From an uncultured Verrucomicrobiales bacterium (lineage in GTDB: Bacteria > Verrucomicrobiota > Verrucomicrobiia > Verrucomicrobiales > Akkermansiaceae), in the NCBI GenBank assembly GCA_937969125.1, contig CALBVA010000289.1, positions 1-7,883 on the forward strand: DNA of 7,883 nt. The letters are read 5' to 3'. Within the stretch, counting starts at the first letter, position 1. Each line of letters opens with the position of its first letter. Positions 1 to 6,241 of this stretch are shown here, piece by piece. The notes below the pieces were generated by a model that was not told the origin of the DNA, ran no database searches, and saw nothing but the letters and a program-made list of their open reading frames with translations. Both the position numbers and the translations under genes were made by a program.

Positions 1-2
1 AG

Positions 3-83
3 GCCTCTGGGACCAACCTGGATGAGAAGACGAAGGCCGCCCAACTCACTGAAGAGACTCTCCCTCAGGTGGAAAGTCGGTAA
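3..83 (+). CDS. C-terminal end of an unidentified gene, cut by the window edge
   Basis: The third forward frame is open from the window start and ends at a TAA at 81-83. It encodes 26 residues, beginning ASGTNLDEKTK and ending TLPQVESR: hydrophilic, rich in Glu, Lys and Thr, and protein-like in composition. The first forward frame is also open here but reads as a run of Arg and Pro, more typical of a shadow frame. The second frame stops almost at once. Too little is visible to name a family. The gene probably extends well to the left. Its transcript may run to the terminator-like hairpin at 233-258, about 150 bases downstream. Confidence 0.5.
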   Translation, partial: ASGTNLDEKTKAAQLTEETLPQVESR

Positions 84-86
84 AAC

Positions 87-128
87 ATGACGGAAACACG
101 AGACATTCCCCGCATTGTCCTGGTCTGA
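87..128 (+). CDS. Possible 13-codon leader peptide or chance mini-ORF
   Basis: An ATG three bases after the preceding stop opens a 13-codon frame, MTETRDIPRIVLV, that closes with TGA at 126-128. It is followed by several hairpins and a terminator-like structure, so it sits where a leader peptide could be. It has no run of a single amino acid that would suggest classical attenuation. The DIPRIVLV stretch also resembles the opening strand of a Rossmann-type protein, so a decayed gene start is possible. I cannot decide between leader peptide, remnant and chance. Confidence 0.15.
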   Translation: MTETRDIPRIVLV

Positions 129-236
129 GCCAAGGGATACGCAAAACAAACAAGTGGCTCTCGAAGAGCGGAGCATGCGTTCAAACTGCCGAGAAGTGGA
201 AACCCTTCTCACGACCTCTGCAGTCTTCAGGAAGAC
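127..236 (+). other. Hairpin-rich leader with competing helices
   Basis: Several short inverted repeats follow one another. GAGCCA (127-132) can pair with TGGCTC (155-160). GCTCT (157-161) can pair with AGAGC (165-169), which would break the first helix. GAGAAG (191-196) pairs with CTTCTC (205-210). GTCTT (223-227) pairs with AAGAC (232-236) across a CAGG loop, and this helix shares bases with the terminator stem that starts at 233. The arrangement resembles an attenuator or structured 3' UTR. It matches no riboswitch class that I recognise. Short hairpins arise by chance, so this is tentative. Confidence 0.25.
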
Positions 237-258
237 CGGTGATCCGGTCTCCCTTTTT
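233..258 (+). terminator. Rho-independent-like terminator upstream of the isomerase-like gene
   Basis: AGACCGG (233-239) and CCGGTCT (244-250) form a perfect 7-bp stem with a TGAT loop, followed by CCC and then TTTTT (254-258). The U-tract is three bases away from the stem, so termination may be partial. It could end the upstream gene's transcript or act as an attenuator for the gene starting at 297, whose start codon is only 38 bases downstream. Confidence 0.5.
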
Positions 259-296
259 CTTTCCCGCCGGCTCCGAATCGCGATAGCTTCCCGCCT

Positions 297-1067
297 ATGA
301 GCTTTTCTCACTCGGTCTGCCGTTGGTGTTTTCAATCCACCCCTCTTCCGAAGCTTGCGGAGTGGTGTGTGGAACTCGGCCTTTCGGGGATCGATCTACT
401 GCACCCGCACGAAGCACGAGAGATCTCGGAGCTGGGCCTAAAGTGCCCGGTAACAGCAGCTCCGGAGCATGAGAGTGGATTAGGTTGTATTGAAAGGGCC
501 TTCAACAAGCGGGAGCATCACGGAACTCTCCATGAAATCTACGAACAGCTGATCCCGGAGGCCGCAGAGGCGGGAATCCCCCAGGTCATCACTTTCTCGG
601 GGAATCGGGAGGGATTGTCAGATGAGGAAGGGATTGAGAACTGCGCGGCAGGCTTGGAACCGCTACTGGATCTGGCAGAGAGGCATGACATCACGCTGGT
701 GATGGAGCTGCTGAACTCAAAGGTCGATCATCCTGATTACCAATGTGATCACACGGCGTGGGGGGTGGCTCTTTGTGAGAAGCTGGACTCACCGCGCTTT
801 AAATTGCTCTACGACATCTACCACATGCAGGTGATGGAAGGTGACGTGATTGCGACGATTCAGAAATCGGAAAAACACATCGGGCATTATCACACGGCGG
901 GTTGTCCGGGGCGAAATGAAATCGATGAGAGTCAGGAGCTTTTTTATCCAGCGATCATGGAGACAATCAATAAGACCGGCTTTGAGGGATGGGTGGCGCA
1001 GGAATTCGTGCCGACATGGGATGATCCGAAGGCCGCACTGGCGGATGCAGTGAGGAGATGTTCCTGA
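297..1067 (+). CDS. Hydroxypyruvate-isomerase-like TIM-barrel protein (xylose isomerase-like family)
   Basis: This 256-residue protein has the length and motifs of the AP_endonuc_2 / xylose-isomerase-like TIM barrels, closest in my reading to hydroxypyruvate isomerase (Hyi). The four expected metal ligands are all visible: Glu137 in VMELLNSK, Asp173 in LLYDIYHMQ, His199 in GHYHTAG, and Glu236 in VAQEFVP. PGR at 204-206 supplies the usual phosphate- or substrate-binding Arg. By family it would interconvert hydroxypyruvate and tartronate semialdehyde, or a keto-sugar, in the cytoplasm with a divalent metal. Relatives include sugar epimerases and inosose isomerases, so the substrate is unproven. 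The ATG at 297 gives an N-terminus (MSFSHSVCRWCF) that begins directly at the first barrel strand. No signal peptide or Shine-Dalgarno sequence is seen. It is a single-gene unit closed by the terminator at 1076-1099. Confidence 0.8.
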   Translation: MSFSHSVCRWCFQSTPLPKLAEWCVELGLSGIDLLHPHEAREISELGLKCPVTAAPEHESGLGCIERAFNKREHHGTLHEIYEQLIPEAAEAGIPQVITFSGNREGLSDEEGIENCAAGLEPLLDLAERHDITLVMELLNSKVDHPDYQCDHTAWGVALCEKLDSPRFKLLYDIYHMQVMEGDVIATIQKSEKHIGHYHTAGCPGRNEIDESQELFYPAIMETINKTGFEGWVAQEFVPTWDDPKAALADAVRRCS

Positions 1068-1069
1068 CG

Positions 1070-1099
1070 AAAAAAGGCGCGGTTTCCCGCGCCTTTTTT
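1070..1099. terminator. Two-way terminator between convergent genes
   Basis: GGCGCGG (1076-1082) and CCGCGCC (1087-1093) form a 7-bp, all-GC stem with a TTTC loop, flanked by six A on the left (1070-1075) and six T on the right (1094-1099). It has the U-tract needed for termination on either strand, and serves the isomerase-like gene ending at 1067 and the aminotransferase ending at 1124. Confidence 0.9.
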
Positions 1100-1123
1100 G
1101 GTGATTGGGGTCGTGGTCGCAGC

Positions 1124-2296
1124 TTAGTGCGAGCGGCAGAACTCCTCGAAGCGGCTGACGCCCTCGTTCAAAACATCGAGGGTGGTGCAGTAGCTGAGGC
1201 GAACGCCCATGTCATGACCGAAGGCGATACCGGGAACGGCGGCGACCTTGTAGCGAGTGAGTAGCTTGTCACAGAGATTAACCGACTTCAGACCGAGCGG
1301 GGTGCAATTGACGAAGAAGTAGAAGGCTCCCTTTGGCTCGACCACGCTGACATTCGGGATGGCCTTGAGACGCCCGAGCATGAACTGGCGGCGGACATCG
1401 TATTCGCCGCGAAGGTTTTCGATAAAGGTGGCGGACTCCTCCGAAGTCAAAGCAGCCAAGGCACCATGCTGGGCGAAGGTGGTGGCATTGGAGGAGGTGT
1501 GTCCCTGGATGGTGGAGAGGGCCTTGGCCATAGCCGGCGGAGCAGCGGTGTAGCCGACGCGCCATCCGGTCATGGAGTGGGACTTTGAAAAGCCATTCAC
1601 GGTAATGGTGAGGTCGTAGGCTTCCTGATTCACAGAGGCGACGCTGACGTGCTTTTCGTCGCCGTAAACGAGGTGCTCATAGATTTCATCAGCAAGGATG
1701 ATGATGTCTTCATAGCCGGCGACCTCGACGATGCCCTCGATCTCCTCTTTGGAGTAAACGGAGCCGGTGGGATTACCGGGAGTATTGAGAATGATCATCT
1801 TCGTGGAAGGCGTCATGGCCTCCTCGAATTCTTCGGCGGTGATCTTCCACTTGTTGCTCTCCTTCGTCTCGACGAGCACGGGGACACCACCGGCCAATTT
1901 CACCATTTCCGGATAGCTGACCCAGTAGGGTGAAGGAATGATGACCTCATCACCTTCCTCGACGACGGCAAGGATTGCATTGAAGCAGGCCTGCTTCGCT
2001 CCGGAGGTGACACAGATCTGGGTGGGGTCGTAATCGAGCTTATTGTCTTTACGGAGTTTTTCGGAAAGAGCCTGGCGGAGTTCGGGGATTCCGGCTGCCG
2101 GGGTGTATTTGGTCTTCCCTTCCTCGAGAGCGGTGTAGCAAGCCTGCTTGATGAAGGCCGGGGTATCGCAATCCGGCTCACCTCCGGCGAGGCCGTAAAC
2201 TTCTTCACCGGCTGCACGAAGTGCCTTGGTCTGATTGGTGACTGAGAGGGTCAGCGAGGGCGTGACGGAAGTGACGCGTTTTGAGAGACTGTCCAT
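1124..2296 (-). CDS. aspC: Aspartate aminotransferase, class I subgroup Ib (PLP-dependent)
   Basis: This 390-residue cytoplasmic PLP enzyme has a full fold-type I set of motifs. They are GEPD at 39-42, YTPAAG at 64-69, NTPGNPTG at 171-178 with the PLP-binding Asn175, LADEIY with Asp203 and Tyr206, the Schiff-base Lys238 in GFSKSHSMTGWRVGY, and the substrate-carboxylate Arg366 in GVRLSY. In the Thermus-type subgroup a Lys in the GGKQ segment contacts the side-chain carboxylate of acidic substrates. Here TSGAKQ has Lys101, which favours aspartate/oxaloacetate (and 2-oxoglutarate), with possible prephenate aminotransferase activity as in other Ib members. The length is normal and no residue is missing. 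The ATG at 2296 lacks a Shine-Dalgarno sequence. The gene lies 157 bases downstream of prmA on the same strand and may be co-transcribed with it. Confidence 0.92.
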   Translation of the reverse strand: MDSLSKRVTSVTPSLTLSVTNQTKALRAAGEEVYGLAGGEPDCDTPAFIKQACYTALEEGKTKYTPAAGIPELRQALSEKLRKDNKLDYDPTQICVTSGAKQACFNAILAVVEEGDEVIIPSPYWVSYPEMVKLAGGVPVLVETKESNKWKITAEEFEEAMTPSTKMIILNTPGNPTGSVYSKEEIEGIVEVAGYEDIIILADEIYEHLVYGDEKHVSVASVNQEAYDLTITVNGFSKSHSMTGWRVGYTAAPPAMAKALSTIQGHTSSNATTFAQHGALAALTSEESATFIENLRGEYDVRRQFMLGRLKAIPNVSVVEPKGAFYFFVNCTPLGLKSVNLCDKLLTRYKVAAVPGIAFGHDMGVRLSYCTTLDVLNEGVSRFEEFCRSH

Positions 2297-2330
2297 GATG
2301 TTTGGTTAATTGATTGCCCCCAAAAACCGG

Positions 2331-2387
2331 AGAAAAACATCAATGGTGGCTGCTGGCCTGAATCTCCCCGGGGAGCGGGGTTTTTCT
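2331..2387. promoter_or_regulatory. Nested inverted repeats between prmA and the aminotransferase
   Basis: A perfect 12-bp palindrome, CTCCCCGGGGAG (2364-2375), lies inside a wider inverted repeat, AGAAAAAC (2331-2338) with GTTTTTCT (2380-2387). Read on the + strand, CCCCG (2366-2370) and CGGGG (2376-2380) followed by TTTTT form a terminator-like hairpin, but both flanking genes are on the - strand. It could be a leader hairpin of the aminotransferase, an operator, or a block to antisense transcription. I see no clear - strand terminator for prmA in this gap. Confidence 0.3.
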
Positions 2388-2453
2388 GCACAGGGGACTG
2401 ACCGCTGGCAAGGGAAATGCGGTTGAGGGGGAGCTTTTTTAAATGCGATCCGG

Positions 2454-3275
2454 TCAAGCGGGAGCATCGAAGGATGCAGTGACCCATTTACCGCGTTTTT
2501 TGTGCTCCAGAGAGAGGAATCCGCATTTTTCCGCAGTGGCGAGGACCTCCGGCCATTGTTCGAAGAGGATGCCGGAGAGGAGGAGTCGGCCGCCAGGCTG
2601 GATCCAGTGACGGATCAGGGGGAGGGCTTCAATGAGGACCGTTGAAAAGAGATTCGCGGCGACGACCTGGAATCTCTTTTGGTTTTTCCAGGTGAAGACA
2701 TCTTCCTCGAAGAGTTTGATGTCCCCCGCCCCATTTCTCTCGAGATTGAGGCGCGCTACTTCGACGGCCTTGGCATCGAAGTCGAAGGCTTCAATCTCCC
2801 CCGCTCCAAGGAAGCGGGCGGCAATTGCCAAAACCCCACTACCAGTTCCGAGATCTAGGAAGTCCCAGCCGGGCTCCAGCTCGCGGGAAAGATCCACAAG
2901 GAGGCGGAGGCAGGTGGAGGTGGTGGGATGATCGCCGGTGCCGAAGGCCATTTCCGGCGGGACGATGATGACATCGCGTCCGGGGTAGGCATCCGGCAGC
3001 ACTTCGACCTGGGAGATGACGAGGCGATCGCGGATCATGAGTGGATCGGCTTTGGGGGCACTCATTGCGACCCAGTTTCGGCTTTTCAGTTCGCGCACCG
3101 ATCCGCCGAACTGAGTTTTGATTTCTTCAGCGTCTTTTTCGGACTCACAATAGACTTCGACGCGGACTGACTTTCCGCCCTTGATCTCAGAAATGACGGA
3201 GTTGGGATTCCCGTAGAAACGTTCCTCCCAGGCATCCGTCCATTTCACGGCGGAGAGTTTTGACCAGACCCACAT
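2454..3275 (-). CDS. prmA: Ribosomal protein L11 methyltransferase
   Basis: This is a class I SAM-dependent methyltransferase of the PrmA family, which trimethylates lysines and the N-terminus of ribosomal protein L11. From the ATG at 3275 it has 273 residues. An N-terminal substrate-recognition part (about 1-100) is followed by the PrmA signature FGTGDHPTT (111-119), SAM motif I FLDLGTGSGVLAIAA (139-153), an acidic post-I segment around FDFDAK (165-169), and the catalytic-loop Asn208 in AANLF, where most PrmA proteins read ANIL. The frame also allows a TTG start at 3311, adding 12 residues. I prefer the ATG because the added residues (PVRAFRPIPEA) look unstructured and the family begins near WVWSKL. 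Neither start has a well-spaced Shine-Dalgarno sequence. It is first of two - strand genes, divergent from the oxidoreductase at 3397. Confidence 0.9.
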   Translation of the reverse strand: MWVWSKLSAVKWTDAWEERFYGNPNSVISEIKGGKSVRVEVYCESEKDAEEIKTQFGGSVRELKSRNWVAMSAPKADPLMIRDRLVISQVEVLPDAYPGRDVIIVPPEMAFGTGDHPTTSTCLRLLVDLSRELEPGWDFLDLGTGSGVLAIAARFLGAGEIEAFDFDAKAVEVARLNLERNGAGDIKLFEEDVFTWKNQKRFQVVAANLFSTVLIEALPLIRHWIQPGGRLLLSGILFEQWPEVLATAEKCGFLSLEHKKRGKWVTASFDAPA

Positions 3276-3350
3276 GGCCTCGGGAATAGGCCGGAAGGCC
3301 CTGACTGGCAATCAGCTTCTCAGGGCACTCGGTAAGGATTAAGAAGGGTG

Positions 3351-3360
3351 ACTTGCAAGT
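3351..3360. promoter_or_regulatory. 10-bp palindrome in the divergent prmA / oxidoreductase promoter region
   Basis: ACTTGCAAGT is a perfect 10-bp palindrome, 36 bases before the oxidoreductase start codon, in a 121-base gap between divergent genes. It could be an operator for a dimeric regulator. The same gap has GCCCTGA (3298-3304) paired with TCAGGGC (3320-3326), and GGGCG with CGCCC a little further right. No convincing -10/-35 pair was found by eye. Confidence 0.25.
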
Positions 3361-3396
3361 GAGGGCGGGATTGGTTCAACTCGCCCCCGTCAAGTT

Positions 3397-4440
3397 ATGA
3401 AATTTGGAATTATCGGAGCCGGTATGATCGGCCACTTTCACGCGAAGGCGATCACTGCGATGAGCGGTGGCGAATTGCACTCGGTTTTTGATCTCAGGCA
3501 GGAGGCGGCTGATAAGCTGGTCGCAGAATATGGAGGGAAGGCATTCTCGGATATGGCGGAATTCCTGGCCGATCCGGAGCTAGAGATCGTGACGGTGGGA
3601 ACGCCAAGCGGGGCTCACCTGGATCCGACTCTGGCTGCGCTGAATGCCGGAAAGCACGCGATCGTGGAGAAGCCACTGGAGATCACGACAGAGCGGATCG
3701 ATGAACTGATGACGGCTGCGGCCAAGAATGGCAAAACGCTCGCCGCAGTGCTGAACCGGAGATTCCACCCGGGGATGGATGCCTTTAAGAAGGCGGCGGA
3801 CGAGGGACGGTTCGGGATTCTCAGCTCGGCCTCGGCTTACGTGAAGTGGTATCGCGATCAGGCCTATTACGATTCCGCCGGATGGCGCGGGACGTGGGCT
3901 CTGGATGGAGGTGGTTCATTGATGAATCAATCCGTCCATACCGTGGATGCACTTCTCTATCTCGCAGGCCCGGCGAAGTCGGTGCAGGCGAATACAGTAT
4001 GCCTGGCGCACGAACGAATCGAGGTGGAGGATCACTGTGTGGCAATCATTGAATTCGAGAATGGCGCGCGCGGTGTCATTGAAGCCTCGACCTGCACGTG
4101 GTCGAAGGACGGTCATCCGGCACGGGTACAGCTGGCAGGAACCGAGGGCTCGGTCTTCCTGGCGGACGAGGCATTCGAGCTCTGGGACTTCAAGGAAGAG
4201 AAGCCGGAGGATACCGAGATCAAGAGCACGCTGATGAAGGGGCAGGAAGCCGGACTCGGTGCGAATGACCCGACGGCGATCAACTTTTACCAGCACCAGC
4301 GAAACTTCGAGGAAGTGGTGAATGCCATCTCGGAAGGACGTGAGCCTTCCACAAACGCGACAGAAGCACGGAAGTCGGTGGAATTGATCACCGCGATTTA
4401 CGAAAGCGCGAAGAACGACGGGAAGAAAATCTTCCTGTAG
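3397..4440 (+). CDS. Gfo/Idh/MocA-family NAD(P)-dependent sugar oxidoreductase
   Basis: This 347-residue cytoplasmic protein has a Rossmann N-terminal domain with GAGMIG at 7-12, Asp32 ending the second strand, TPSGAH at 69-74, and the EKP motif (91-93) carrying the conserved catalytic Lys92. The C-terminal alpha/beta domain begins near residue 125 and contains KWYRDQ-YYDS (150-160), WRGTW (163-167), and GGGSLMNQSVHTVD (171-184). His181 and Asp184 there are the usual catalytic-region pair. These features place it near the UDP-N-acetylglucosaminuronate 3-dehydrogenase (WlbA/WbpB)-like and inositol/sugar dehydrogenase members, but the substrate cannot be read from the sequence. Asp32 would favour NAD over NADP. 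The ATG at 3397 starts directly at the first beta strand. There is no Shine-Dalgarno sequence and no export signal. It is a single-gene unit closed by the terminator at 4458-4488. Confidence 0.88.
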   Translation: MKFGIIGAGMIGHFHAKAITAMSGGELHSVFDLRQEAADKLVAEYGGKAFSDMAEFLADPELEIVTVGTPSGAHLDPTLAALNAGKHAIVEKPLEITTERIDELMTAAAKNGKTLAAVLNRRFHPGMDAFKKAADEGRFGILSSASAYVKWYRDQAYYDSAGWRGTWALDGGGSLMNQSVHTVDALLYLAGPAKSVQANTVCLAHERIEVEDHCVAIIEFENGARGVIEASTCTWSKDGHPARVQLAGTEGSVFLADEAFELWDFKEEKPEDTEIKSTLMKGQEAGLGANDPTAINFYQHQRNFEEVVNAISEGREPSTNATEARKSVELITAIYESAKNDGKKIFL

Positions 4441-4457
4441 GCTTTTCTGATTTTCAC

Positions 4458-4488
4458 AAACCGCGTCTCAGATCGAGACGCGGTTTTT
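4458..4488. terminator. Two-way terminator between convergent genes
   Basis: AAACCGCGTCTC (4458-4469) pairs fully with GAGACGCGGTTT (4475-4486) around an AGATC loop, a 12-bp stem with a T-run to 4488. It lies between the oxidoreductase stop (4440) and the end of the LOG-family gene (4495). The + strand direction is strong. On the - strand only AAA-derived U residues follow the stem, so it is weaker there. Confidence 0.88.
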
Positions 4489-4494
4489 GTTCAT

Positions 4495-5637
4495 TTATGA
4501 GGTGGCCTTGACCCCATCACTCAAGACAGGAGGATGGGCCTGGAGGTGGGCCACGATCTCCTCGACTTCATCGCTAAGAAGCATGAGGTCCTTATAATGA
4601 CGGCCCTCGGCAAGCTTGTTAATGGTATCCCAAAGCGGGGTTTCGGTGGTGTATCGCTCTCTGCCAAGGAAGACCATGGGGCTGACTTCGCCGAAAGTGG
4701 CATAGTGGTTTTGGCAGGCGTCCTGGAAAATCTCCTGAGTGGTCCCGCCGCTGCCGGGCGCAAAGACAATGCCATAGCGGGCGATGGTGAGGAGGCCGTC
4801 TTCACGAATGCTGTTTGAGAAATATTTGGCAACGTGGGCCGAGAACATATTAGTCGGTTCGTGGCCGTAAAACCAGGTCGGAACGGCAAGGCTCGAATGA
4901 CCGGTAGGATACTGATCGATGACTTTTTGAGCAGCGTCGATGTAGCCGGGACTATCGTATTTCGGAGCGACGGTGAGGTCATCGATAACCTGATCGAGTT
5001 CGGCCACGGTGAGGTCAGCCAGATAAGCGCCGAGATTGGCCGCTTCCATAGTTCCTGGCCCCCCGCCGCTGGCGATGAAGTATCCCTCTGCAGTAAGACG
5101 GCGAGTGAGGTGGGCGACCTTCCGGTATGAGTCGGCCGCGCGGCTGGTACCATGCCCGCCCATGATGGCGATGACCTTCTTGACGCCGTCTTTCTCAATG
5201 CGCCCTTCCAGAAGATCGGTCAGGCCATCGTCGATGGCGTGGTCATGGAGGCGTTCAGCGAGGGCTTCTACGATGTCAGGATTCTTTTTCCCGTGAGCCA
5301 CGAAATGATCGTAGATCTTTTTATCGACGCTCTGGTCATCATTGACCGTCCAGCCTTCCATCAACTCTTCTCGCGTGTAGAGTTCTGGGCGATAGGGATT
5401 ATAAGGCAACCCTTTGAACGAAGGGAAAATGAAGGCCCCCTTATCCTGAAGGTCGCAAATGGAGATCACCTGGGGGAATTGGCAGCCGAGGAAGATGGCA
5501 CCCTGGCACTCGATGGAAGCCCAATCGAGATTGGCCTCACGGAGGTCGAGGCCCTGGATGACGGCACAATTCAGCTGGCCCTTCTGACGGATGAGGCGGT
5601 CGAGGGAATCAATTTCACGGACGATGGAGCATTTCAT
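4495..5637 (-). CDS. LOG-family (TIGR00730-type) nucleotide 5'-monophosphate hydrolase with N-terminal pentapeptide-like domain
   Basis: This 380-residue protein has the two LOG/lysine-decarboxylase-like Rossmann motifs: GGGPGTMEAAN at 191-201 and PGSGGTTQE at 294-302. It also has IMGGHGTSR at 158-166 on the first strand of that fold. Proteins of this type (LOG, PpnN) hydrolyse nucleoside monophosphates to free base and ribose 5-phosphate, so older 'lysine decarboxylase' labels for them are misleading. Residues 1-95 form an extra domain. Residues 24-53 read as loose pentapeptide repeats (DLREA NLDWA SIECQ), followed by a PYRPELYTREEL segment. E. coli PpnN has different extra domains and is longer. 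The ATG overlaps the hpt stop by four bases (ATGA), so the two genes are almost surely co-transcribed and translationally coupled. The preferred nucleotide is unknown; a purine nucleotide is likely from context. Confidence 0.82.
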   Translation of the reverse strand: MKCSIVREIDSLDRLIRQKGQLNCAVIQGLDLREANLDWASIECQGAIFLGCQFPQVISICDLQDKGAFIFPSFKGLPYNPYRPELYTREELMEGWTVNDDQSVDKKIYDHFVAHGKKNPDIVEALAERLHDHAIDDGLTDLLEGRIEKDGVKKVIAIMGGHGTSRAADSYRKVAHLTRRLTAEGYFIASGGGPGTMEAANLGAYLADLTVAELDQVIDDLTVAPKYDSPGYIDAAQKVIDQYPTGHSSLAVPTWFYGHEPTNMFSAHVAKYFSNSIREDGLLTIARYGIVFAPGSGGTTQEIFQDACQNHYATFGEVSPMVFLGRERYTTETPLWDTINKLAEGRHYKDLMLLSDEVEEIVAHLQAHPPVLSDGVKATS

Positions 5638-6176
5638 AGAGAGATTACGGAGGGTTTCAGGACTCCGACATAGGGAAGGTTACGGTATTTGCCGTCATAA
5701 TCGAGCCCGTAGCCGACGACGAATTCGTCAGCGATCTCAAAGGCCGAGTAATCTGCCTCGACTTCGGCAGCCCTTTCCTTGTCCTTGGTGAGGAGAACAC
5801 AGGTTTTCACCTCGCGGGCACCCATAGACATCAGCTTCTCGGAAACTGCAGCAAGGGTGCGGCCGGTATCGAGGATGTCATCGACGAGGAGGATGCAGCG
5901 GCCTTTCACATCCGGAAGCTTTTGGTCGAGGAAATCGACCTGGCCGGAGCTTTCAGTCCCTCCGTGGTAACTGGCGACATTGAGGCACTCGATTTCCAAC
6001 CGAAGAGGAACCCGGCGAAGAAGATCCGCCATAAAGACGAGGGCACCTTTGAGAATAGCGACGACCTGGAGGGCCTCTTCTTGGACAAAGTCGTCGTGAA
6101 TACGGGTTGCGATGACATCGAGCCGTTTTTCGATGACCTCCTCGGCAATGAGGACCCTTTCAATGTCATTGTGCAT
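5634..6176 (-). CDS. hpt: Hypoxanthine (hypoxanthine-guanine) phosphoribosyltransferase
   Basis: This 180-residue cytoplasmic purine salvage enzyme makes IMP (and probably GMP) from the base and PRPP. The type I phosphoribosyltransferase motifs are present. LKG (42-44) is the loop that contacts pyrophosphate, VDDILDTGRTL (98-108) is the PRPP-binding signature, and GYGLDYDGKYRNLPYVGVL (155-173) is the Hpt-specific C-terminal hood with its base-contacting and metal-binding Asp residues. I chose the ATG at 6176, which gives the usual family length and start (MHNDIERVLIAEE). An in-frame ATG at 6236 would add 20 residues that look like translated leader. Neither start has a Shine-Dalgarno sequence. 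It is the first gene of an operon with the LOG-family gene, and its TGA lies inside the ATGA overlap. It is divergent from the large gene at 6299. Confidence 0.94.
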   Translation of the reverse strand: MHNDIERVLIAEEVIEKRLDVIATRIHDDFVQEEALQVVAILKGALVFMADLLRRVPLRLEIECLNVASYHGGTESSGQVDFLDQKLPDVKGRCILLVDDILDTGRTLAAVSEKLMSMGAREVKTCVLLTKDKERAAEVEADYSAFEIADEFVVGYGLDYDGKYRNLPYVGVLKPSVISL

Positions 6177-6241
6177 GATGCTGATAGTTAAGTGAACCAA
6201 AGTGTCAGGAGCAAGCCGCGATGACAGGCCCTGCATGATTT

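Noticed and set aside
84..296. A tRNA or a known riboswitch in the leader region
   Set aside because: The hairpins do not form a cloverleaf, there is no T-loop or CCA end, and I recognise no conserved riboswitch core. Only an attenuator-like structure can be supported.
2251..2487. A 78-codon - strand open frame spanning the prmA-aminotransferase gap
   Set aside because: It overlaps both flanking genes out of frame, has a composition rich in Arg, Ser and Pro with no motif, and resembles no family.
3276..3311. A 12-residue N-terminal extension of PrmA from a TTG start at 3311
   Set aside because: An ATG lies in frame at the point where family similarity begins, and the TTG has no better ribosome-binding site.
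4521..5198. A 225-codon - strand frame inside the LOG-family gene
   Set aside because: It lies in a different frame of the same strand within a gene with clear motifs, and is rich in Ser, Pro and Arg as expected for a shadow of GC-rich coding sequence.
5152..5673. A 173-codon + strand frame antisense to the LOG-family gene and hpt end
   Set aside because: It is antisense to two well-supported genes, and its hydrophobic, acidic composition is what the complementary strand of such genes gives. No motif is visible.
6177..6236. A 20-residue N-terminal extension of Hpt from an ATG at 6236
   Set aside because: The extra residues do not match the family, and the ATG at 6176 gives the usual 180-residue length.
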